Positions 5,710 to 13,703 of a stretch of 18,310 nucleotides of DNA are shown here, piece after piece. Origin of the DNA: Holosporaceae bacterium UBA3830 (GTDB taxonomy: Bacteria; Pseudomonadota; Alphaproteobacteria; UBA3830); the NCBI GenBank assembly GCA_002393025.1, contig DGIE01000092.1, forward strand, positions 1-18,310, read 5' to 3'. A program made the translations under genes and the position numbers. The notes under the pieces were generated by a model. The model worked only from the letters and a program-made list of their open reading frames with translations, had not been told where the DNA came from and made no database searches. Numbering within the stretch: the first letter of the stretch is position 1; every line of letters begins with the position of its first letter.

Positions 5710-6969
5710 TCAGCCTTTAATTTCCAAAATCACGGTTTTCTTTTTGCCGCAGGATAGTTTCAGTAAGTCTCCGTCCGACAGATCTTGCGGAAGTTTGTAA
5801 TCCTCCGCGATCGGCTGATTATTCACATAGACGCCCTTGCCTCGGATCATTCTTTTCGCATCGCCTCTGCTGGAACACAAACCTGTTTCCACCAAAATAT
5901 CAATAATCGAGGAAGTTCTCGCCGTTTGGTGCCGATTTACTGAGTCGATTTTTGTCAAATCTTCGCAGGATTGATTGAAAATCTGCTCAGCGGATTGATG
6001 AATAGATGCGAGCGAATCTTTTCCGTGTACGATGGAAGTAATTTCATCTGCCAAAATGACCTTCAGCGCGTTGATCTCGCTTCCTTTCACGGATTCCATC
6101 TTCTTGATCTCCTCGACGGGCAGGTCTGTAAATAGATACATCAGTTTGATAACATCTGCATCGTCGACATTTCTCCAGTACTGCCAGAAATCGTAGGCGG
6201 ACAGGAAATTCTCGGACAGCCAAACCGCACCGTTGGCAGTCTTGCCCATCTTCTTTCCGTCGCTGGTTGTCAGCAACGGATTGGTCAGTCCGAACACTTC
6301 TGCTTCGCACTTTTTTCGAATCAACTCAACTCCGCAAACGATATTTCCCCATTGATCTTGACCGCCCAGCTGGATTCTGCAGCCTTTGTCGACGAAAAGT
6401 CTGTAGAAATCGTAGGCCTGCAAGATCATGTAGTTGAATTCCAAAAAACTCAGCGAGTTGTTCTGAGACAGTTTGGTCTTGACAGAATCAAACCCGATCA
6501 TGCGATTTATTGAAAAATATTTTCCGATATCGCGCAGAAATTCCAGATAATTTATGTTATCCAGCCAAGATGCATTATTGACCATGACCGCTGCGTTATC
6601 GCTGCCGGCTCCGTTGCTGTTTTCGTCTTCAAACTTCAAGAACGGCTCGAGGCAGAATTTTATTCCTTTCAAATTTTCCTCAATCTGTTCATCCGAAAGC
6701 ATTGGGCGGGTTGTATTGCGGAAAGAAGGATCCCCGACTTTCGTTGTGCCTCCTCCGACTAAAATAATCGGTTTGTGCCCGTGCTTCTGGAACAATCTCA
6801 TCGTAAATATCGGAATCAAATGACCGACATGTAAACTTTTTGCGGTGATATCGAAGCCTACGTAGCCACGCCGTCCTTTTGTTGACAAATACTCATCTAT
6901 GGCTTCCAAATTTGTGGATTGATAGACAAATCCCCTGGCTACAGCCTCATTTAAAAAGGACGATTTCAT
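5710..6969 (-). CDS. tyrS: Tyrosyl-tRNA synthetase
   Basis: This enzyme charges tRNA-Tyr with tyrosine in the cytoplasm. The 419 residues match the usual length of the bacterial TyrS subgroup. Class I signatures are HVGH (47-50, the HIGH motif) and KMGKT (240-244, the KMSKS motif). Tyrosine- and tRNA-site segments are GYVGFDITAKSLHVGH, VGGGTTKVGDPS and IQLGGQDQWGNI. A C-terminal S4-type RNA-binding domain covers about 350-419 (CSSRGDAKRMIRGKGVYVNN). The ATG at 6969 is preceded on the minus strand by GGGAGAG. The gene follows the hydrolase gene on the same strand after a 30-base gap, so the two probably share a transcript. G/C-ending codons look more frequent than in the galU-hbd run. Confidence 0.97.
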   Translation of the reverse strand: MKSSFLNEAVARGFVYQSTNLEAIDEYLSTKGRRGYVGFDITAKSLHVGHLIPIFTMRLFQKHGHKPIILVGGGTTKVGDPSFRNTTRPMLSDEQIEENLKGIKFCLEPFLKFEDENSNGAGSDNAAVMVNNASWLDNINYLEFLRDIGKYFSINRMIGFDSVKTKLSQNNSLSFLEFNYMILQAYDFYRLFVDKGCRIQLGGQDQWGNIVCGVELIRKKCEAEVFGLTNPLLTTSDGKKMGKTANGAVWLSENFLSAYDFWQYWRNVDDADVIKLMYLFTDLPVEEIKKMESVKGSEINALKVILADEITSIVHGKDSLASIHQSAEQIFNQSCEDLTKIDSVNRHQTARTSSIIDILVETGLCSSRGDAKRMIRGKGVYVNNQPIAEDYKLPQDLSDGDLLKLSCGKKKTVILEIKG

Positions 6970-6999
6970 TGTTCTCTCCCGTATTTTCTTCCGTGATAA

Positions 7000-7653
7000 C
7001 TAGACGACTTTACGCATTTCTCTCTTAGAATTCAAGTATTCAGTGACATACTGCTTAACAGTATTCAAATGTCCAGTGAAAGAATGATCACAGTTCGGAA
7101 TCACTCGGTAATCAATGGAGATTCCTCTCTGACCGTTTAGTTTCTCAACTAATTTGTCAACATGCTCTGTCGGACAGACGACATCGTCTGCGCCGTTTAT
7201 CATCATGCCTGAAACAGGGCAGGGAGCTAAAAATGAAAAATCATTCAGATTGGCCGGTGGACAAACGGAAATAAATCCGGAAATTTCGGGGCGTCTCATC
7301 AATAGTTGCATTCCAATCAAAGCACCGAAAGAAAAACCCGCAATCCAGATTTCACGAGATCCTTTGTTTATGGATCTAATCCAGTCGAGAACGGAAGCTG
7401 TATCGTTAAACTCTCCTTCGCCTTTGTCGAATTCACCTTCTGATTTGCCAACCCCTCGAAAATTAAACCGAATTACAGAAAATCCATTTTCAACAAAAGC
7501 ATTATATAAGCTTACAGTAACGCGATTGTTCATAGTTCCGCCCTGCATGGGATTTGGATGCAGTACCATAGCCAAAGGCGCTCCAGCATATCTGCTATGA
7601 TGATATTTAGCCTCAATTCTTCCTGCGTGACCTGTTAAAACGATAGCCGGCAT
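7000..7653 (-). CDS. Alpha/beta hydrolase (COG2945-like)
   Basis: This is a 217-residue cytoplasmic alpha/beta-hydrolase with no signal peptide. The nucleophile elbow is GFSFG (Ser108). The acid is probably Asp156 or Asp157 in NGADDVVCP, and the base is His190 in CDHSF. The N-terminal part has HPNPMQGGTMNNRV, which likely forms the oxyanion region, and FNFRGVGKSEG. This combination is typical of a conserved proteobacterial family of unknown substrate. The start ATG at 7653 has AGGAG six bases upstream on the minus strand. A possible -10 box TATGAT lies at 7682-7687 on the minus strand, without a good -35. The gene leads tyrS. Esterase or thioesterase activity is plausible, but the substrate cannot be read from the sequence. 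Confidence 0.85.
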   Translation of the reverse strand: MPAIVLTGHAGRIEAKYHHSRYAGAPLAMVLHPNPMQGGTMNNRVTVSLYNAFVENGFSVIRFNFRGVGKSEGEFDKGEGEFNDTASVLDWIRSINKGSREIWIAGFSFGALIGMQLLMRRPEISGFISVCPPANLNDFSFLAPCPVSGMMINGADDVVCPTEHVDKLVEKLNGQRGISIDYRVIPNCDHSFTGHLNTVKQYVTEYLNSKREMRKVV

Positions 7654-7739
7654 ATCAGTCTCCTATCTGTAAAAAACCCTCATCATATCAAATAATGTCT
7701 TTAAAAGCTTTTTACAAGGGGGAACCTAAAAAAAAATTC

Positions 7740-7803
7740 GTAAATTTTACAATGTATGATAGAATCAAACGCGGTTGTTAGTAAATTTTAACGAAAAATT
7801 TAC
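7740..7803 (+). repeat. A/T-rich palindrome cluster upstream of pgk
   Basis: GTAAATTTT (7781-7789) and AAAATTTAC (7795-7803) form a perfect 9-bp inverted repeat around the loop AACGA. A further copy of GTAAATTTTA begins at 7740. The three copies fill the space between the divergent hydrolase and pgk genes, where both promoters must lie, so an operator or a structured leader is possible. TACAAT (7748-7753) and TATGAT (7755-7760) next to the first copy could be -10 boxes for pgk, but neither has a good -35. Confidence 0.4.
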
Positions 7804-7844
7804 GATTTTGGGATAGTTCTAAAGATAAATAGAGGGAGTTGATT

Positions 7845-9014
7845 GTGGAATTATCTGGCAAGGTAGTATTAGTCCGAGTTGATTTTAATGTTCCGATGGA
7901 TAACGGTCTCGTGATGGATGACGCCAGAATAAAGGTGCCTGTCGCAACTGTGAAAGACTTATGGGAACGAGGAGCAAAAGTTGTTTTAATGTCCCACTTG
8001 GGAAAGACTTCTGATCAGGTTGAAATTCAGAGTTTGCGGCAGTTGGTTCCTGCCATTGAAGAAATTTACGGAAGATCTGTTTCATTTATAGAGAATTACC
8101 TGAATGAAAATACTCGATCTTTGATAGAACAGACTTCTCAAAATGATTTAATCCTGTTGGATAATCTTAGATTCTATCCGCAGGAGGAAGATTGCGACCT
8201 GGATTTCGCTAAGAAATTAGCAACATTGGGAGATTTTTTTGTTAACGAAGCATTTTCTGTATCACATCGCAGACACGCCTCGGTTTTCGGCATACCTCAG
8301 TTTTTGCCATCAGATTTAGGAAAAAATTTTAAAAAGGAAATCAAAAACATAGAAGATTTTTTCAACCATACGTCCGGGAAAAGGATGGCGATTATCGGAG
8401 GTTCGAAATTATCAACGAAAATAAAACTGCTTAAGCGATTGGTTGCGAAAGTTGATAAATTGGCCATTGGGGGAGGACTCGCAGGTGCTTTCTTATCCTA
8501 TTTTAACGGCGATTTGTCGGAAGTTTTCGATCTCAAAGGATATGAAGCAGATGTTAAAGAAATTGTAAATAATGCAAAAGACTTCGGATGTGAGTTGATT
8601 GTACCGACTGATTTTTCAGCATTGATTTCTGCAAAAAGCGATCATGCCATCATGCGATCTGAGAATTCCAATACGAGTGTTTTCGACATAGGTCCTGATT
8701 CGGTAAAATTGCTGAAGAATCATATAAAAAATAGCGATGTAGTATTGTGGAACGGTCCTGTGGGCTTGTTTGAACGAAGTCCGTTCGAGTTCGGAACGAA
8801 GGCAATCGCGGAATTCATCGCGAAAAGAACTCAGAGTCACAAGTTGATTTCACTTATTGGGGGAGGAGATACCGGATTCGCTATGAAAAAATTTAACGTT
8901 GCAGACAAGATGACATGTATATCCACGGCAGGCGGAGCATTCCTTAATTATGTTGAAAACGAAGACTGTCCGGCCCTGGAGGCGATACGAATCAGTCATC
9001 GTAAATTCGGTTAA
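7845..9014 (+). CDS. pgk: Phosphoglycerate kinase
   Basis: This cytoplasmic enzyme moves a phosphate between 1,3-bisphosphoglycerate and ADP in glycolysis and gluconeogenesis. The 389-residue product has the family landmarks in order: VLVRVDFNVP, MSHLGK, LLDNLRFYPQEE, VNEAFSVSHRRHAS (substrate-site arginines and histidine), IIGGSKLSTKI, the hinge region, NGPVGLFE, and nucleotide-site GGGDTGF. The N-terminus is a few residues shorter than usual. GTG 7845 is chosen because GGGAG (7834-7838) is six bases upstream; the in-frame TTG at 7839 touches that site. The gene stands alone, without gap or fba neighbours. Its stop overlaps by three bases the end of a convergent pseudogene. Confidence 0.96.
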   Translation: MELSGKVVLVRVDFNVPMDNGLVMDDARIKVPVATVKDLWERGAKVVLMSHLGKTSDQVEIQSLRQLVPAIEEIYGRSVSFIENYLNENTRSLIEQTSQNDLILLDNLRFYPQEEDCDLDFAKKLATLGDFFVNEAFSVSHRRHASVFGIPQFLPSDLGKNFKKEIKNIEDFFNHTSGKRMAIIGGSKLSTKIKLLKRLVAKVDKLAIGGGLAGAFLSYFNGDLSEVFDLKGYEADVKEIVNNAKDFGCELIVPTDFSALISAKSDHAIMRSENSNTSVFDIGPDSVKLLKNHIKNSDVVLWNGPVGLFERSPFEFGTKAIAEFIAKRTQSHKLISLIGGGDTGFAMKKFNVADKMTCISTAGGAFLNYVENEDCPALEAIRISHRKFG

Positions 9015-9438
9015 TTGTCTTCGTTATAAAATGTCGTTGATGGTCTTTTTTGAGAACTGTTCTGAATTTTCCGAAAAAATTTTCTGAATAGTTTTTTATA
9101 TACCCAAATTATTGCGCACCAGAATATCCAAGCGAGAACAAACTCCATTCCAAACTTAGCGCTTTTGTTATATTGGGTGCTAATAGTCCGCCTGTATTAA
9201 GTATCCATCATATAACTGGAACAGGTATGAGAGATTTGCAAAAAATAAGGCTCCATAAAACATTTTTAAACCGAAATAGCTTATATTCCGGATTTTTGTA
9301 TCTTGTGCGAATCGCTTTGTAATCAAAATAAAGTGCGAAGGATAACCTAATTAAAGGGAACAGTAGAAATAATGGTACTAGATAATCTCCTGATGACAAA
9401 AAATCTTTGAAACTCTACCACCTATTACTTCCTCCCAT
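9011..9438 (-). pseudogene. Decayed gene for a small unrecognised membrane protein
   Basis: An ATG at 9438 with GGAG seven bases upstream opens a frame that reads MGGSNRW and then meets TAG (9415-9417). It continues as a hydrophobic protein (DYLVPLFLLFPLIRLSFALYF, then RYKNPEYKLFRFKNVLWSLIF) to a TGA at 9208-9210. Past the TGA the same frame gives WILNTGGLLAPNITK. From about 9165 the neighbouring frame takes over with SAKFGMEFVLAWIFWCAIIWVYKK and a basic tail, ending at 9011. Restoring one A in the A run repairs the frame. The span of 428 bases plus one is exactly 143 codons, so the ancestor had 142 residues and about three membrane segments. I do not recognise the family. Two stops plus one frameshift make expression of the full protein unlikely; a 45-residue membrane peptide from ATG 9148 remains possible. 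Confidence 0.65.
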
Positions 9439-9454
9439 ACATATGCTCCAAACT

Positions 9455-9463
9455 ATCATATCA
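9455..9463 (-). promoter_or_regulatory. Extended -10 promoter element of the membrane-protein pseudogene
   Basis: Read on the minus strand, TGATATGAT fits the extended -10 pattern TG-N-TATNNT. It lies 16 bases before the ATG at 9438. No clear -35 box is seen. The remaining bases up to the lipoprotein gene (9464-9620) are A/T-rich and show no gene. Confidence 0.4.
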
Positions 9464-9620
9464 GCATTAATTTTTCGTAAATCATTTAAGGTCAAATATT
9501 TTGTCTTAATTGCTGTATTACAAGCTTTTTAAGTGATGGAAAGGATGTGATTATTATCTGTTTGCATATTGTTATTCTTTATCTGACTTCGTTATTTTTC
9601 TATTTTTCTCCGGAAAATAT

Positions 9621-10202
9621 TTAAGAATAAGAGGAATTTTCCTTGTTGGTCTGCTTTTTGGATTTTTTCTTCTTACTAATTCCTAAACTCTCTTCAATTT
9701 CGCTTTTGTAGGCAGAGACTATATATTTTACATCTTCAAATAGATCGTCCGAAACATAGAAAGATGACGCTAGCACCGTTACAATTCTGAGATTCTTTAC
9801 TTTTTCTTCGAACATAACTTCCGTCCGTCCGCAAAGTCCGGAGAAATACTTTTCCTCTATGGACAGAGTTTCATCCTGATCATCTTCTAAATCCGCAAAT
9901 TTGAACTCTGATTTTGGACATTTTTCTTGGAACAAATGTCCGTTTTCCGGGACCTCCGGAAGAAAAGGTTCATCGAAATCTTGAATAAATACAAATACGG
10001 CTGTATCGCAGTCGTTAAACGAAGTTCCTTTCGGCCAAAGCACTCCTATTAGCCCATTATCTCCTTTAAAAGTTCTGTAAGCCCAACCGCTAGGAGCTCT
10101 TATCACGAACCTACTGCGCTCAGGATGATCGGGAGTTTCAATTGGAATACATCCCGATCCGAAAAAAAATAACAAAGCCAATAAACCGTATAATAACTTC
10201 AT
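9621..10202 (-). CDS. Putative lipoprotein of unknown function
   Basis: I do not recognise the 193-residue product. It starts with a lipoprotein-type signal (MKLLYGLLALLFFFGSGC, candidate lipidated Cys18; the -3 residue is Gly or nearby Phe, so the lipobox is imperfect). The mature part is acidic and mostly soluble. It includes RFVIRAPSGWAYRTFKGDNGLIGVLWPKG, split here as RFVIRAPSGWAYRTF and NGLIGVLWPKG, then TAVFVFIQDFDEPF, and SLSIEE-type acidic segments. Three cysteines after Cys18 could form disulfides in the periplasm. It ends in a Lys/Ser/Asn-rich tail (KKKKSKKQTNKENSSYS). The layout (compact beta-rich domain after a lipid anchor) suggests an envelope protein. GGAAGAG lies just upstream of the ATG at 10202. 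The gene stands alone between the pseudogene and galU. Confidence 0.7.
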   Translation of the reverse strand: MKLLYGLLALLFFFGSGCIPIETPDHPERSRFVIRAPSGWAYRTFKGDNGLIGVLWPKGTSFNDCDTAVFVFIQDFDEPFLPEVPENGHLFQEKCPKSEFKFADLEDDQDETLSIEEKYFSGLCGRTEVMFEEKVKNLRIVTVLASSFYVSDDLFEDVKYIVSAYKSEIEESLGISKKKKSKKQTNKENSSYS

Positions 10203-10349
10203 ACTCTTCCACGTAAAAACATCGAAGTGTTAAGGACTCCTATCCTTTACCATAATTAAATTCTAACATTAAATTATCAACAAATTGTTAAAATCCTATA
10301 GGAACATTGATTGTAAAACATGTTCAAAAATTAGGAAGGATACAAAAGT

Positions 10350-10403
10350 ATGAAAATAAACAAAGCAAAGATTTTTTGTGCAGATTATATTTTGCTTTGT
10401 TGA
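10350..10403 (+). other. 17-codon ORF containing an 11-bp inverted repeat
   Basis: ATG at 10350 follows AGGAAGGA (10333-10340) at a usable distance and encodes MKINKAKIFCADYILLC before TGA. Inside it AACAAAGCAAA (10359-10369) pairs perfectly with TTTGCTTTGTT (10391-10401) around a 21-base loop. It could be a leader peptide, a small RNA hairpin or the mark of a lost element. The galU promoter lies downstream, so it is not the galU leader unless a second promoter exists. Confidence 0.3.
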
Positions 10404-10493
10404 ACGGGTAACTTATTGAATAATTCGTTTGTTATATCGACTTATTTTTTTCTAGAATTTGTGAAAAATACGGACAATTAAATGTCTTTTTGG

Positions 10494-10523
10494 TTGATTA
10501 GCTTTCGATCAAAGTGATAGTAT
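10494..10523 (+). promoter_or_regulatory. Promoter of the galU-ugd-envelope gene run
   Basis: TTGATT (10494-10499) and TAGTAT (10518-10523) are 18 bases apart. TG at 10515-10516 adds an extended -10 element. This places the start of transcription about 20 bases before the galU ATG, just ahead of its AGGAG. Confidence 0.6.
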
Positions 10524-10548
10524 CTTGTCGGAAATTTGCGAGGAGTGA

Positions 10549-11370
10549 ATGAGAATTCGAAAGGTAGTTTTTCCCGTCGGAGGGTTGGGGACGCGTTTTT
10601 TTCCGATTACTAGAGCCATTCCAAAAGAAATGCTGGGAATTATTGATAAACCACTGATACACTACGCTTTTGAAGAGGCAATTAATGCAGGTATCGAGCA
10701 GTTCATATTTGTTACGAGGCACGGTAAGGACTCTATCGAGGATTATTTCGATTATATGTTCTCTCATCCCGATTATTTTAATATAAATATTGGCAGTGTT
10801 TGCTATGTTCGTCAGAATGAACCAAAAGGACTGGGGCACGCAGTGTTGTGTGCGAAAAATCTCATAAATAATGAACCTTTTGCTGTTATGTCAGCGGATG
10901 ATTTTATTTTGAGTCCGAAGTCTTGTATTGGCGAGATGATAAAAAATTACAACGGTGAAAATATGGTAGCGACAATGTCTGTTGATTGGGGACATGTGAG
11001 TCGATATGGTATTTTGGATGTTGAACGTCAAGAGGGAAGATTGATTTACGCAAAGTCTGTGGATGAAAAACCTTCTTTGGAAAATGCAAAGTCCAATATT
11101 GCGATAGTTGGACGTTATTTGCTGTCGGCGGATATTTTTGAAGTTTTGGAACATCTGGAGCCGGGAGTAAATGGAGAGATTCAGTTAACCGATGCTCTAT
11201 TAAAAATGATTCCGTCGTGTGGATTGGTCGGGTTTAATTTCGAAGGGCAGAGATTTGATTGCGGTTCCAAGGGAGGTTTGTTGGCAGCCATTTTGAGAGT
11301 GGCGAGTAACACAGAGAATTTAAAACATGTGATAGCCGAATTTGTAAAGGAAAATGAGGTGAGAGAATGA
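10549..11370 (+). CDS. galU: UTP--glucose-1-phosphate uridylyltransferase
   Basis: GalU joins UTP and glucose-1-phosphate into UDP-glucose, the donor for surface sugars and the substrate of the next enzyme. The 273-residue protein is a single nucleotidyltransferase domain. It starts with FPVGGLGTRFFPITRAIPKEML (residues 8-29), whose GxGTRxxPxT loop and lysine bind the nucleotide. KPLIHYAFEEAINAGI follows, then VMSADDFIL (metal-binding Asp) and SVDEKP (catalytic-type lysine near 170). Length is slightly below the 290-300 of many homologues. AGGAG (10541-10545) is only three bases from the ATG, but this start gives the normal N-terminus. The stop overlaps the ugd start as ATGA, so the two pathway enzymes are translationally coupled. 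Confidence 0.95.
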   Translation: MRIRKVVFPVGGLGTRFFPITRAIPKEMLGIIDKPLIHYAFEEAINAGIEQFIFVTRHGKDSIEDYFDYMFSHPDYFNINIGSVCYVRQNEPKGLGHAVLCAKNLINNEPFAVMSADDFILSPKSCIGEMIKNYNGENMVATMSVDWGHVSRYGILDVERQEGRLIYAKSVDEKPSLENAKSNIAIVGRYLLSADIFEVLEHLEPGVNGEIQLTDALLKMIPSCGLVGFNFEGQRFDCGSKGGLLAAILRVASNTENLKHVIAEFVKENEVRE

Positions 11371-12671
11371 AGATAACGGTAATTGGTACGGGGTACGTTG
11401 GTTTGGTTTCCGGGGTTTGTTTTGCAGAGTTCGGATTTGATGTAATGTGTGTGGATAACAATGTATCAAAGGTTGAGTCTTTAAAAAGAGGGGAAGTACC
11501 GATCTATGAACCGGGCCTTGATAAATTAATGAAAAAAAATATGGATGCAGGGCGTTTGGATTTTTCTTCTAGTACGAGAGATTCGGTTAAGGATGCTGAT
11601 ATTATATTCATTGCTGTTGGAACTCCAAGCAAGAAGGATGGTAGCGCCAATTTGGATTATGTATACTCGGCTGTATCCGAGCTGGCTGATTCCGTGAATC
11701 CGGATGCTGTGCTAGTTATAAAATCTACAGTACCGGTTGGAACAACGAAAGCTGTGAAGAAGTTTCTGCAGAACAGGGGAATAGAAATCGATGTTGCTTT
11801 TAACCCTGAATTCCTGAAAGAAGGTGCAGCAATTGATGATTTCATGCATCCGGATAGGGTTATTTTAGGAATTGAGAGCGAAAAGGCTAAAAAAGTTTTG
11901 TCTCAGGTGTATCGACCTCTTTATGTTTTTAATGTTCCGATTTTGTTTACAAATCTGGAGACAGCGGAGCTATCGAAGTATTCATCCAATGCCTTTTTAG
12001 CGATGAAAGTCACTTTCATAAATGAGGTTGCGAATTTATGCGAGGCTTGCGGAGCGGATGTTAACGATGTAGCTCTTGCAATGGGACTTGATAAGAGAAT
12101 AGGGGATAAGTTTCTGTTAGCTGGTCCTGGATATGGAGGGTCTTGTTTTCCAAAAGATACCTCTGCTCTGGCTGACTTTGCGGAAGATTTTGGCGTTAAC
12201 ATGAATTTGGTTCGGGAAACAATTTCTTCCAATAGCAAGCGGCGAGCTAAGATGGTAAAGAAAATTCTCTCGGCCTGTAATGGCGATGTTAGAGGTAAGA
12301 ATATTTCGGTTTTGGGAGTCACTTTTAAAGCGAATACTGATGATATGAGAGATAGTCCGAGTATTGAGATTGTGAAAGCTTTACAGGAGGCGGGAGCTAG
12401 TATACGGGTATATGATCCGTCTTTTTCACAACAGGCTAAAAAAATTTTCGAAGGTGTTTCGTGGGAAAAAAGTCCCTACGAATGTTGCAATGGTGCTGAT
12501 GTAGTCTTGATTTTGACCGATTGGAGTGAATTTCGAGCTCTTAATTTGAAGAAGCTAAGAAAGAGAGTAAAAAATCCATTGCTGATAGATCTCAGGAATA
12601 TTTATTCAGTAGATGAAGTAAGGGCCTCAGGTTTTGCATATTGTTCTGTGGGAAGAAAGTTTTGTAAGTAG
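11367..12671 (+). CDS. ugd: UDP-glucose 6-dehydrogenase
   Basis: Ugd oxidises UDP-glucose twice with NAD to UDP-glucuronate, used for capsule or lipopolysaccharide sugars and for lipid A amino-sugar decoration. The 434 residues show the N-terminal Rossmann loop GTGYVG (7-12), KSTVPVGT, FNPEFLKEGAAIDDF, the central helix FINEVANLCEACGAD and the active-site GPGYGGSCFPKD with Cys260, the position known for the bacterial enzyme. The C-terminal UDP-binding domain has GVTFKANTDDMRDSPS and LTDWSEF. Nothing essential is missing. It overlaps galU by four bases and is followed by the envC-like gene after 15 bases. No polysaccharide polymerase or transferase gene is nearby, so the end product cannot be named. 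Confidence 0.97.
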   Translation: MKITVIGTGYVGLVSGVCFAEFGFDVMCVDNNVSKVESLKRGEVPIYEPGLDKLMKKNMDAGRLDFSSSTRDSVKDADIIFIAVGTPSKKDGSANLDYVYSAVSELADSVNPDAVLVIKSTVPVGTTKAVKKFLQNRGIEIDVAFNPEFLKEGAAIDDFMHPDRVILGIESEKAKKVLSQVYRPLYVFNVPILFTNLETAELSKYSSNAFLAMKVTFINEVANLCEACGADVNDVALAMGLDKRIGDKFLLAGPGYGGSCFPKDTSALADFAEDFGVNMNLVRETISSNSKRRAKMVKKILSACNGDVRGKNISVLGVTFKANTDDMRDSPSIEIVKALQEAGASIRVYDPSFSQQAKKIFEGVSWEKSPYECCNGADVVLILTDWSEFRALNLKKLRKRVKNPLLIDLRNIYSVDEVRASGFAYCSVGRKFCK

Positions 12672-12686
12672 AGTGTTTCACGGGTA

Positions 12687-13703
12687 ATGAAATTTTTGAT
12701 ATCGATCTCTTTGATTTCTTTATTGTCGTTTCAGACGGGAGATTGTGTTTTCAGTCAATCTTCTGAGATTCGAGGTTTTTGTGAAAAAGCCCAGAAACTG
12801 GAGGCGACTCTTTCTAAGGCTCAAACAATGCTACAGGATATAAACAAGAGAGAAAAAATGTCTTTGCCTGCGGTAATAAATGTTTACGAGATTTTATCCA
12901 GATATTGCACGGTGTTGGCTAGTATTCAAAGATTTTCCAATATGCTGATAATCAGCAAATATCAGAGCAGAAATGACTTTATTCGTTGTTCAATTGTGAT
13001 TAAAAGTTTTGCTGACTATTTTAAGACTATTAGCCTAAAATTGGGAAAGGAAAACTCTGAATTGGTGAAGCTTCAGAGAGAAAAAGACAGTTTGAATAAA
13101 AGTTACGCTCAAGCTTTGACCGAATATGAGAGTGTTTGTAAAAAAATAGATGATAAATCCAAGAAACTTGCGGAGACCAGAGAAGAAAATGTGATCCAGA
13201 ATGATGTGGTGTATCATATTGCAACGAAGTCGGAGTCTATTGAAGAATTAGATGCGGAATTAGAAGCGGAAAATGTAGTAGGAGTTCTGAGGAACAACAA
13301 AATTTCAACAAAATTGTCATTAGTTCCTCCGGTAAATGGGAAAATAGTTGCTGAGTTTGGAGATCGTGGGGATGATGATTCGATGATTTGCTATATCGGA
13401 TTTGAAACAAATCATGGGGCAATAGTTACCTCTCCAGCCAAGGGTCTTATTGTGTTTTCCGGAAATTTTCTGGATTATCAAAATATGATAATTATCAGCA
13501 ATGGTGAATATAGAATATTTTTGTATGGAATTAACAAGATTTTTGCAGCTACGGGTGATGTGGTTGAAATTGGTGATTACATAGGAAAAATGGATGATAC
13601 ATCAAAAGATCTGCCTGTGATGAAGATGGAATTAAGAAGATCCGGAGAGTCTCTTGATCCAAGACATTGGCTTATGCAAACTATGGAAAAAGGAAAAAGA
13701 TAA
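12687..13703 (+). CDS. envC: Murein hydrolase activator EnvC-like protein (degenerate LytM domain)
   Basis: EnvC-type proteins sit in the periplasm and switch on cell-wall amidases at the division site. The 338-residue protein has a signal peptide (about 1-23, MKFLISISLISLLSF core), a helical, partly coiled-coil stretch (about 30-195, Lys/Glu/Ser rich) and a C-terminal LytM/M23 domain (about 213-330: PPVNGKIVAEFGDR, SPAKGLIVFSGNF, ATGDVVEIGDYIGKM, MELRRSGESLDPRHWL). The zinc-binding His/Asp and HxH of active M23 enzymes are absent: RIFLYGINKI stands where a His-containing motif is expected. A regulatory, non-catalytic role is therefore likely, as in EnvC. No strong ribosome binding site precedes the ATG, which suggests coupling to ugd. 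The stop overlaps the ctpA start (TAATG). In alphaproteobacteria envC-ctpA neighbours are usual. Confidence 0.85.
   Translation: MKFLISISLISLLSFQTGDCVFSQSSEIRGFCEKAQKLEATLSKAQTMLQDINKREKMSLPAVINVYEILSRYCTVLASIQRFSNMLIISKYQSRNDFIRCSIVIKSFADYFKTISLKLGKENSELVKLQREKDSLNKSYAQALTEYESVCKKIDDKSKKLAETREENVIQNDVVYHIATKSESIEELDAELEAENVVGVLRNNKISTKLSLVPPVNGKIVAEFGDRGDDDSMICYIGFETNHGAIVTSPAKGLIVFSGNFLDYQNMIIISNGEYRIFLYGINKIFAATGDVVEIGDYIGKMDDTSKDLPVMKMELRRSGESLDPRHWLMQTMEKGKR

Larger units (their letters stand above)
10203..10548. other. 346-base non-coding stretch between lipoprotein gene and galU
   Basis: This A/T-rich gap separates two divergent genes. It holds the galU promoter at its right end and a 17-codon ORF with an internal inverted repeat near its middle (both listed separately). 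A weak minus-strand promoter for the lipoprotein gene may lie around 10245-10285, where TTGATA precedes an A/T-rich -10-like stretch. I see no tRNA or known RNA family. Confidence 0.5.

Noticed and set aside
5434..5757. 107-codon plus-strand frame overlapping the small gene and the tyrS end
   Set aside because: It runs through the terminator stem at 5671-5692 and into antisense tyrS; the 5382 frame has the better start.
7154..7600. 148-codon frame antisense to the hydrolase gene
   Set aside because: The hydrolase has its catalytic motifs and a good ribosome binding site; this frame has neither.
10203..10548. tRNA or known riboswitch in the gap before galU
   Set aside because: I could not build a cloverleaf or match any conserved riboswitch core; only one long stem is present.
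11921..12322. 133-codon frame antisense to ugd
   Set aside because: Covers the conserved Ugd active-site region; shadow frame.
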